8,422 nt of DNA from Candidatus Saccharibacteria bacterium UBA1235 (GTDB lineage: Bacteria; Patescibacteriota; Saccharimonadia; Saccharimonadales; Saccharimonadaceae): the NCBI GenBank assembly GCA_002309075.1, contig DBWP01000010.1, forward strand, positions 1-8,422, in the 5' to 3' direction. The position numbers were made by a program, and so were the translations under genes. This document shows positions 1-5,079 of this stretch, in pieces. Positions within the stretch are counted from its first letter, which is position 1. Each line of letters begins with the position of its first letter. Under the pieces are notes generated by a model. That model did not search any database. It had not been told where the DNA came from and worked only from the letters and a program-made list of their open reading frames with translations.

Positions 1-1
1 G

Positions 2-136
2 GGCCCGCCGGTTAGAGGGATTGCTATGCCTTCGAAATTTCCCAATCAAAGTGGAGGTAATACTTATAACCTAAAAACCATGAAGAAATTTTTAAGCCGA
101 AAGGGTTTCAAAAGCACGCAATTTCTGCTATACTAA
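2..136 (+). CDS. Possible 3' end of an unidentified gene (partial)
   Basis: An open frame enters from the left edge and stops at TAA (134-136), giving 44 residues that end in KGFKSTQFLLY. The tail is basic (KTMKKFLSRKGFKS). I do not recognise the family. It is the longest open frame at this edge: the other two plus frames stop at about 15 and 79, and the minus frames are broken by stops. The stop codon lies inside a perfect inverted repeat, as expected where a gene ends just before a hairpin. The fragment is short and has no motif, so it could be a chance open frame; upstream sequence would settle it. Confidence 0.4.
   Translation, partial: GPPVRGIAMPSKFPNQSGGNTYNLKTMKKFLSRKGFKSTQFLLY
107..134 (+). 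promoter_or_regulatory. Candidate promoter for dprA
   Basis: TTCAAA (107-112) is separated by 16 bp from TATACT (129-134), which has an upstream TG (126-127) making an extended -10. Transcription would begin near 141 and leave a leader of about 88 nt before dprA. The -35 matches consensus at 4 of 6 positions and the -10 at 5 of 6. A weaker alternative -10 (TATATC, 209-214) lies just before the ribosome binding site. Which is used cannot be told from sequence. Confidence 0.3.
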
Positions 137-149
137 AAATTAGTATAGC
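127..149. repeat. Perfect 9-bp inverted repeat upstream of dprA
   Basis: GCTATACTA (127-135) and TAGTATAGC (141-149) are exact reverse complements around a 5-nt AAAAT centre. It spans the stop codon of the possible upstream gene. No T-tract follows on the plus strand, so it is a weak candidate for an intrinsic terminator. The left arm also contains an extended -10-like TGCTATACT, so the palindrome could instead be an operator or a symmetric promoter element for dprA. The sequence does not decide between these. Confidence 0.5.
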
Positions 150-228
150 GAAATTATAACTTATTTAGGTGCGGTGTAGGACACTTTTTGTGCCCTAACT
201 GTACTCAGTATATCACATAGGAGTAAAA

Positions 229-1218
229 ATGTCAACACTTTTTTCACACTTTTTTCAAAAAATCAACCAAATTTCACCCCTAGAAGCCGATTTTACAGAG
301 GTGTTAAAGTCCATTGCGCTTAAGCCTAAAATATTGTATTTTTATGGCAAAATGCCGAAAAATGTGGTAAAAAATGAGTCAGAAGAGCGTCCAAAAACCG
401 TCGCGATTGTGGGCTCCAGGCATAATACTAGCTATGGAGAAGAAGTGGCATATAAACTTGCTTATGAACTTGGGAGAAAAGGGGTCGTAGTGATTTCTGG
501 GCTAGCTTACGGCATTGACAGCATTGGTCACAAGGGCTGTCTTGATGCTGGCGGCACGACTGTGGCGGTGCTCGGGACTCGCATCGACGATATTTATCCA
601 AAAACCCATATCCCGCTCGCTAAGGAGATTGTCGAAAAAAACGGGGCGATTATTTCAGAATATCCGTCGCTTAACAGTGAAGATGCTCCGCTCGCTCCAG
701 TGGAGTTTATTGACGAGACGACTGGTCGGCGACGTATCGATCCAAAAGCCTCGTTTCTTTATCGTAATCGGTTGATTTCTGGGCTTGCTGATATTGTTGT
801 TGTGGTTGAAGCGGCGGAACGTTCTGGGACCCTAAACACTGCCGCGCATGCGCTTTCCCAGGGTAAAACCGTTTTTGCCGTCCCAGGAAACATTACGAAT
901 GTCCATTCTAGAGGCTGTAATAATCTAATTAAACAAGGCGCGCTTCCTTATACAGAGCCAGATGATGTTTTGAAAGAACTTTTCCCTGAAGAATATACAA
1001 AAAAATCTAGAAAATCGTTAAAAATTAGCCAAATTAAAGGTGACTGCCTCGAGGAGACTGCTATTCTTCGTGCGATTGCAGCTGGTATTAAAAATGGTTC
1101 TGAAATTTCTGAAAAAATGTCGCTTTCGCCCGAGGTTTTTAACCAAACGATTACGATGTTAGAAATAAAATCAAAAGTTCGCGCGCTCGGGGCTAATAAT
1201 TGGGCTCTAGCGCTCTAG
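229..1218 (+). CDS. dprA: DNA-processing protein DprA/Smf
   Basis: DprA binds incoming single-stranded DNA during natural transformation, protects it and loads RecA; it acts in the cytoplasm. The 329-residue product has the Rossmann-like DprA core: VGSRHNTSYG (61-70), SGLAYGIDSIGH (90-101), AVLGTRIDDIYP (113-124), YRNRLISGLADIVVVVEA (178-195), SGTLNTAAHAL (199-209) and AVPGNITNVHSRGCNNLI (217-234). A C-terminal region from about 270 fits the winged-helix-like DprA tail. The N-terminal 55 residues are short compared with the helical domain of many DprA proteins. Residues 147-175 form a longer loop than usual between the SEYP and RNR motifs. The ATG start is supported by GGAG (221-224) 5 nt upstream. 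The 3' end overlaps the end of pth on the other strand by 12 bp. The family call is firm; use in competence is inferred. Confidence 0.96.
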   Translation: MSTLFSHFFQKINQISPLEADFTEVLKSIALKPKILYFYGKMPKNVVKNESEERPKTVAIVGSRHNTSYGEEVAYKLAYELGRKGVVVISGLAYGIDSIGHKGCLDAGGTTVAVLGTRIDDIYPKTHIPLAKEIVEKNGAIISEYPSLNSEDAPLAPVEFIDETTGRRRIDPKASFLYRNRLISGLADIVVVVEAAERSGTLNTAAHALSQGKTVFAVPGNITNVHSRGCNNLIKQGALPYTEPDDVLKELFPEEYTKKSRKSLKISQIKGDCLEETAILRAIAAGIKNGSEISEKMSLSPEVFNQTITMLEIKSKVRALGANNWALAL

Positions 1219-1731
1219 AAAATCATCAATTTTTTCCGAAACTTCGTTTAGGATTTCCGGCAGTTTCTCCTTCTCTTCTTGGGTGAAGCGAGATAATACA
1301 AAATCCGTGTCGCCCATTTTTCGGCGCAACTCATCGTTTCCTGTCCCGATTCTGATTCGTGCATAGTCCGAAGTCTTAAGATATTGATCAACCGATTTTA
1401 AGCCATTATTCCCACCAGCTAACCCAGAAGACCGAAATCTAACCTTAGAAAATTCTAAATCAAAATTATCGCAAATCACCAAAATATCAGAGACGCTAAT
1501 CTTATAATACCGCATATATTCAGAAACGGCTTTGCCGGAAAGATTATAAAAGTCCTGCGGTTTAATAAAAATTGCGTCACCATCTTTTGCATAAATTGCC
1601 GAAAGTTTTGGATTTTCGTTCCATGAGAGTTTATGGGTTTTAAAATAATAATCCAGCGCTAAAAATCCCGAGTTATGCCTCGTGAAATTATATTCGTTCC
1701 CTGGATTTCCTAAACCAACAACAAGTTTCAT
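1207..1731 (-). CDS. pth: Peptidyl-tRNA hydrolase
   Basis: Pth cleaves the ester bond of peptidyl-tRNAs that drop off the ribosome, recycling tRNA in the cytoplasm. The 174-residue product is slightly shorter than E. coli Pth (194) but complete: VVGLGNPG with Asn9 (4-11), TRHNSGF with the catalytic His19 (17-23), FYNLSG with Asn63 (61-66), CDNFDL with Asp88 (87-92), GGNNGLKS (106-113) and RIRIGTG (125-131). The motif usually read as GGHNGL is GGNNGL here, so the second histidine of the family (His113 in E. coli) appears to be Asn108. No Shine-Dalgarno sequence precedes the ATG. Instead an extended -10 ends exactly 6 nt before it, suggesting a leaderless mRNA. It is convergent with dprA and overlaps it by 12 bp; the stop is TAG. 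Confidence 0.96.
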   Translation of the reverse strand: MKLVVGLGNPGNEYNFTRHNSGFLALDYYFKTHKLSWNENPKLSAIYAKDGDAIFIKPQDFYNLSGKAVSEYMRYYKISVSDILVICDNFDLEFSKVRFRSSGLAGGNNGLKSVDQYLKTSDYARIRIGTGNDELRRKMGDTDFVLSRFTQEEKEKLPEILNEVSEKIDDFLER

Positions 1732-1737
1732 ATAATA

Positions 1738-1748
1738 ATTATAACACA
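1738..1748 (-). promoter_or_regulatory. Extended -10 promoter of pth (leaderless)
   Basis: On the minus strand TGTGT (1748-1744) is followed by TATAAT (1743-1738), then six bases (1737-1732) and the pth ATG. Bacterial transcription normally starts about 7 nt after the -10, so the predicted +1 is the A of the ATG. The -35 region is poor and overlaps the phoH terminator hairpin; the TG extension may compensate. The same arrangement occurs at der. Confidence 0.7.
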
Positions 1749-1751
1749 GGA

Positions 1752-1778
1752 AAAGCCCCCGCTAGAAGCGGAGGCTTT
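1752..1778 (-). terminator. Terminator of phoH
   Basis: AAAGCC-C-CCGCT (1752-1763) pairs with AGCGG-A-GGCTTT (1767-1778) around an AGA loop, giving 11 bp with one internal mismatch. It lies 38 bp beyond the phoH stop. In the minus direction it ends in GGGGCTTTTCC, a short U-run, so termination may be moderate. The pth promoter begins only 4 bp further on. Confidence 0.6.
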
Positions 1779-1815
1779 AAGGGGGAGGACTAAACTTAGC
1801 CTTTAGAAAATTGCA

Positions 1816-3429
1816 TCATTCAAAAGACGAAAGACCGAGTTTTTTCTGACGTCTTGCGACTTCCTTAACTAACGGATGACGGACAACTTCGTCGTCGGTT
1901 AAGCAAACCTGCGCAACCATCGGATGGTTATAAAGCAGATGCGACGCGTAGTTCAAGCCGTTATTCGTCTCGTCGAGATATGGCGCGTGAATTTGGTAAA
2001 CATCGCCAGTAATCACGATTTTGCCATCCATTCCAAGACGTTTGATTAAAGTGTCGGCCTGCGTTATGGTTTGATCCTGGAACTCATCGTAAATCGCAAT
2101 TTCATGAGCAAAATCGCGACCTCTAGCATTCTCAATCGGGATGCTTGAGAACCAGTTACTCCAAATCAACTCAACGCGGTCTTCCAGCTTCGCCTTAAGC
2201 GAACGCTTTTCTGGCATGCCTTCAGAATCGTTATCGCCACCATTCTTGCATTTGCAAGATGGTCCGAACTTTTTGAAATTATCTAGTTCCTTCTTAAGTT
2301 TAGCGTCAGAATTCAAAAGATAATTACGCAGCGCATTTTTTAATGGCTGAAGATCCGGGTCCATCTTCTCGTCAAGGTCGCCAGGCAGAGCGCCCAGTTT
2401 ACTGTGGCTTTCACAAGGCACTACAGTTACGCCGATAAAAGCGCCAGCTTTGCAAGCGTTATAGCCGTAAACTGTAGCCATGTAAGTTTTACCCGAGCCG
2501 GCCGGACCGTCGCAAATCACCACTGCGATATCTGGATCCATTAACGCTTCGGCGTAAATTGCTTGACCAGGCGTTTTGATAGTGGCCGGGAAGCTAGATA
2601 CGTACTGAAGTGGAACGATTGCGTCTTCGTTACGATCATAACGTCCGATATTTTGGAAGTACAAATTATTTCTCGGGTCATAATCCAGAGGATAATCTTC
2701 TTCCTTTTCGACTGTCATGATAATAAATTCGTTCGCAACTAACTTTCGTTCCTCCGGAAAAGCTTCTTCGAATTCTCCGCGTTCAATACGTCTTTCGTCG
2801 AAAAACTTTTCAAAAAGCTCTGGCGGCATCACGAGATCGCGTCTGCCCGTGTAAGGCTCTGGACATTTGTAGCCATAACGACTAGTACTAATCCCCCTTT
2901 CTCTTGCTCGGATCGCAAGACCGTTGTCGTTAGTTAAAAGCTTAATGTCAGATGAAGCCTCAAGGCCTTCTACGCTTTCCTTCCTAGCAGTTCCATCAAT
3001 CGGCAAACCACGCGCCAGCATTTCAACGATCAAAGCCGCTAAAATAATTTGGCCGTCCATGTCGTCTTCCGATGGTTTAAATGGTGAGCAATCTTTGAAA
3101 TTCTTATGAATTGGCAGAATCGAAACGAAAGTCCCATTAACGTCGATAGGCGCCTCTAACTTGTAAGTGTCGCCTAAAGTTTGGGTTTGTTTCTCGGCCA
3201 GACTGCGTACCTTTTTTAAAACCTTTCGTGCTGCCTTTCCGCGAGCAGTTTTTTCCTTTTTAAAACTGGATAATTCGCGTACTACGGCTGACGGAATCAC
3301 AAGATGTGCGTTTGTTAGGTCGACGGTTGGCGATTGTGGTCTCGGGATATCGGTATCTAAATCGGGTATGATATTAGGATAATCCACGAGCACGTTCGTA
3401 TCAACCACATAGACGGGTTGTTTTAACAT
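1816..3429 (-). CDS. phoH: PIN-PhoH family ATPase/ribonuclease (PhoH2/YlaK type)
   Basis: The 537-residue cytoplasmic protein fuses an N-terminal PIN nuclease domain to a C-terminal PhoH P-loop ATPase, the architecture called PhoH2, for which RNA unwinding and cleavage have been described. PIN acidic positions are visible in VVDTNVLVD (8-16), DDMDGQIILAA (122-132) and LLTNDNGLAIRAR (164-176). The ATPase shows Walker A GPAGSGKT (308-315), ALPGDLDEKMDP (347-358), a Walker B-like IAIYDEFQD (444-452) and VITGDVYQI (472-480). Residues about 370-412, including CKC (392-394) and an acidic run, are an insertion between LPGD and Walker B and help explain a length beyond the roughly 440 residues of YlaK. 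The frame also opens at a GTG 6 nt upstream, but AGGAGG (3442-3437) is correctly spaced (7 nt) only for the ATG at 3429. Its leader contains an attenuator-like structure. The stop is TGA. Confidence 0.93.
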   Translation of the reverse strand: MLKQPVYVVDTNVLVDYPNIIPDLDTDIPRPQSPTVDLTNAHLVIPSAVVRELSSFKKEKTARGKAARKVLKKVRSLAEKQTQTLGDTYKLEAPIDVNGTFVSILPIHKNFKDCSPFKPSEDDMDGQIILAALIVEMLARGLPIDGTARKESVEGLEASSDIKLLTNDNGLAIRARERGISTSRYGYKCPEPYTGRRDLVMPPELFEKFFDERRIERGEFEEAFPEERKLVANEFIIMTVEKEEDYPLDYDPRNNLYFQNIGRYDRNEDAIVPLQYVSSFPATIKTPGQAIYAEALMDPDIAVVICDGPAGSGKTYMATVYGYNACKAGAFIGVTVVPCESHSKLGALPGDLDEKMDPDLQPLKNALRNYLLNSDAKLKKELDNFKKFGPSCKCKNGGDNDSEGMPEKRSLKAKLEDRVELIWSNWFSSIPIENARGRDFAHEIAIYDEFQDQTITQADTLIKRLGMDGKIVITGDVYQIHAPYLDETNNGLNYASHLLYNHPMVAQVCLTDDEVVRHPLVKEVARRQKKLGLSSFE

Positions 3430-3452
3430 AACCACTCCTCCTTTTAAAGTTC

Positions 3453-3501
3453 TTAAGGACTCTAGGTATTAAAAATGGGAGTCGTCCTTAATTTACTCCC
3501 A
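3453..3501 (-). promoter_or_regulatory. Attenuator-like leader of phoH with interlocked pairings
   Basis: In transcript order the phoH leader carries segment 1 TGGGAGT (3501-3495), segment 2 TTAAGGAC (3491-3484), segment 1' ACTCCCA (3482-3476) and segment 2' GTCCTTAA (3460-3453). Segments 1/1' pair perfectly over 7 bp and are followed by TTTTT, like an intrinsic terminator. Segments 2/2' pair perfectly over 8 bp; a 3-bp extension of 2/2' (GAG/CTC) uses bases of 1'. The order 1-2-1'-2' allows either alternative hairpins or an H-type pseudoknot. The ribosome binding site follows at 3442-3437. I recognise no known riboswitch class; regulation is inferred. Confidence 0.5.
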
Positions 3502-3504
3502 CTT

Positions 3505-3516
3505 AATATAATAATA
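3505..3516 (-). promoter_or_regulatory. Candidate -10 region for phoH
   Basis: The minus strand reads TATTAT (3516-3511) directly followed by TATATT (3510-3505). Either could act as a -10, starting transcription at about 3498-3504, right at the first arm of the leader structure. No good -35 is visible and no TG extension is present, so the exact promoter is uncertain. Confidence 0.35.
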
Positions 3517-3535
3517 GCCTGCTTTGTTAGAAATT

Positions 3536-3560
3536 AAAAGTCTTGATTTTTAAGATTTTT
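3536..3560 (-). terminator. Weak candidate terminator of der
   Basis: AAAAGTCTT (3536-3544) and AAGATTTTT (3552-3560) pair with one mismatch around a 7-nt loop, 7 bp beyond the der stop. In the minus direction the hairpin ends in a U-run. It is very AT-rich and of low stability, so der transcripts may read into phoH. Confidence 0.3.
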
Positions 3561-3567
3561 GATTGCC

Positions 3568-4908
3568 TTATTTCTCTGGTTTGTCGTCACGGTACGAAAA
3601 CATAATTGGCGTGCCAATAAATGGATATTTTTCGCGAATTCTTCGCTCTAAATAGCGCTTCCAAGACCAGTGGAGAAGCCCAAGATCATGCCCATGCACA
3701 ACAAACCATGGCGGGCAAACATCGGTTTGAACAATATATTTTGGCTTTGGTCGCGTGTTTTTTAAGCCCGCTGGCAAATGTTCAACCACAGCCGCCGCCA
3801 AAATTTTATTAAGATCAGAAGTTTTAATTTCCGTGTGACGAGCCTCGTCGATATTGAGTGCTAGCTCAAAAATTTGCGTTGCGTTTTCCCCGGTTTCCGA
3901 GCTAGTTAAAATCACCGGCGCATAAGGTAAGAAATTGTAATCTCTCTCAAGCGCATCTAATAGAAAATCTGCAGCCGTGCGGTTCGCGACGTTTTCTTCG
4001 CCGTAAAAATTCGTTGGCGTCGAATCGTCTAATAAATCAGATTTTGTTACGACCATGATAATTCCCTTACCCGCGTCCACGATTTGGCCAGCAAGCGACT
4101 GGTCTAATTTTGAATGCGGTTCAGTTGAATCAACTAAAAGACAACAAATGTCCGCTTCTTCAATTGCCGCAAGCGTGCGAATCGCCGAGAATTTCTCGAT
4201 CCCAACTTCTCGCTTGCCTGGCTTTCGAAGCCCAGCCGTATCTAAAATCTCAATGTCGCGCCCCTTATAGCGAATTTGAAGGCGATTAATATCTCGCGTC
4301 GTGCCTTGTCTCGAACTCACAACCGCCTGCTGTTTCTTTCCAAGCGTATTAAAGAGCGACGATTTCCCAACATTTGGCCGCCCAATTAAGGCGATTTTTA
4401 GCTTATCATTGTCTTTTTCTACTTTTCCTCTAGGTAAAACCGACTTTAATTTATTAATTCCCTCGCCGGTTGTCGCCGAGACATAAAAAGTATTTTCTGG
4501 CGCAATTCCAAGCGCCCTAAATTCCGTCAAAGGCAAAGACTCCCCGAGATCACATTTATTTAAAACTAAATAAACTTGTTTTTTCGATCTTAAAGCATCT
4601 TTCGCGATTTTCGCATCTTTATGATCAAAATATTTACTCGAATCAAGTGTCACTAAAATCACATCCGCCGTTTCGATTGCGTCTTGGATCTGGTCCTGAA
4701 TCGACGCCTCAAAATCGTCTGACGGGTCCTTTAAGCCGGCCGTATCAATCAAAATAAAAGAATTATCAATCGTAGCCATGACGTTATCACGTGTCGTCCC
4801 CTCTTCGCGCGCCACAATCGCAATATTCTTTTTTGCCATCCGATTCAAAATCGACGACTTCCCCGCGTTCGTCTGACCAATCAAAGCTACAATCGGTAAT
4901 TTACTCAT
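3568..4908 (-). CDS. der: Ribosome-assembly GTPase Der (EngA)
   Basis: Der is an essential GTPase with two tandem G domains and a KH-like domain that helps mature the 50S subunit. The 446-residue product has G domain 1 with GQTNAGKS (11-18), TTRD (38-41), DTAG (55-58) and NKCD (117-120), and G domain 2 with GRPNVGKS (176-183), TTRD (203-206), DTAG (223-226) and TKSD (288-291). A C-terminal KH-like region ends in GTPIMFSYRDDKPEK. The second domain uses TKSD where many Der proteins have NKWD, a tolerated variant. The frame opens upstream at a TTG (4938), but that leader (GRFLWYNIF) spans the proximal promoter, and the family begins at the MSKLP methionine. No Shine-Dalgarno precedes this ATG; an extended -10 sits 6 nt upstream. 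Stop TAA. Confidence 0.96.
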   Translation of the reverse strand: MSKLPIVALIGQTNAGKSSILNRMAKKNIAIVAREEGTTRDNVMATIDNSFILIDTAGLKDPSDDFEASIQDQIQDAIETADVILVTLDSSKYFDHKDAKIAKDALRSKKQVYLVLNKCDLGESLPLTEFRALGIAPENTFYVSATTGEGINKLKSVLPRGKVEKDNDKLKIALIGRPNVGKSSLFNTLGKKQQAVVSSRQGTTRDINRLQIRYKGRDIEILDTAGLRKPGKREVGIEKFSAIRTLAAIEEADICCLLVDSTEPHSKLDQSLAGQIVDAGKGIIMVVTKSDLLDDSTPTNFYGEENVANRTAADFLLDALERDYNFLPYAPVILTSSETGENATQIFELALNIDEARHTEIKTSDLNKILAAAVVEHLPAGLKNTRPKPKYIVQTDVCPPWFVVHGHDLGLLHWSWKRYLERRIREKYPFIGTPIMFSYRDDKPEK

Positions 4909-4914
4909 AAATAT

Positions 4915-4925
4915 ATTATACCACA
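4915..4925 (-). promoter_or_regulatory. Proximal extended -10 promoter of der (leaderless)
   Basis: The minus strand reads TGTGG-TATAAT (4925-4915), six bases, then the der ATG. This puts the predicted +1 on the start codon. The spacing and the TGTG extension are identical to those at pth. The -35 region is poor. Confidence 0.65.
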
Positions 4926-4958
4926 AAAAACGCCCCAAGAAAAGAGCTTATATTTCTA

Positions 4959-4987
4959 ATTATAGCACACTTTCCGAAAAAAGTCAA
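4959..4987 (-). promoter_or_regulatory. Distal consensus promoter of der
   Basis: TTGACT (4987-4982), a 17-bp spacer ending in TGTGC, and TATAAT (4964-4959) form a near-perfect sigma-70-type promoter on the minus strand. Transcription from it would give a leader of about 45 nt that lacks a properly spaced Shine-Dalgarno. Its -35 box is 3 bp from that of the divergent plus-strand promoter. Confidence 0.75.
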
Positions 4988-4990
4988 TAC

Positions 4991-5019
4991 TTGCACGATT
5001 TTTTTGCTTATGCTATTAT
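4991..5019 (+). promoter_or_regulatory. Promoter of the FISUMP protein gene
   Basis: TTGCAC (4991-4996), 17 bp ending in TGC, and TATTAT (5014-5019) form an extended -10 sigma-70-type promoter. The predicted start near 5026 leaves a leader of about 54 nt with GGAG (5070-5073) before the ATG at 5080. It is divergent from the distal der promoter. Confidence 0.7.
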
Positions 5020-5079
5020 AGAAATAAGGTTATTTTGGTCATATACAAACATATAGAAAAGTAAATTTTTGGAGAAAAA

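Noticed and set aside
1816..1818. UGA as a sense (glycine) codon
   Set aside because: TGA falls at the natural ends of phoH and the zinc-ribbon gene, and none is needed inside any conserved domain.
4909..4938. N-terminal extension of Der from the TTG at 4938
   Set aside because: It would place the proximal promoter inside the coding sequence, adds residues absent from the family and has no SD.
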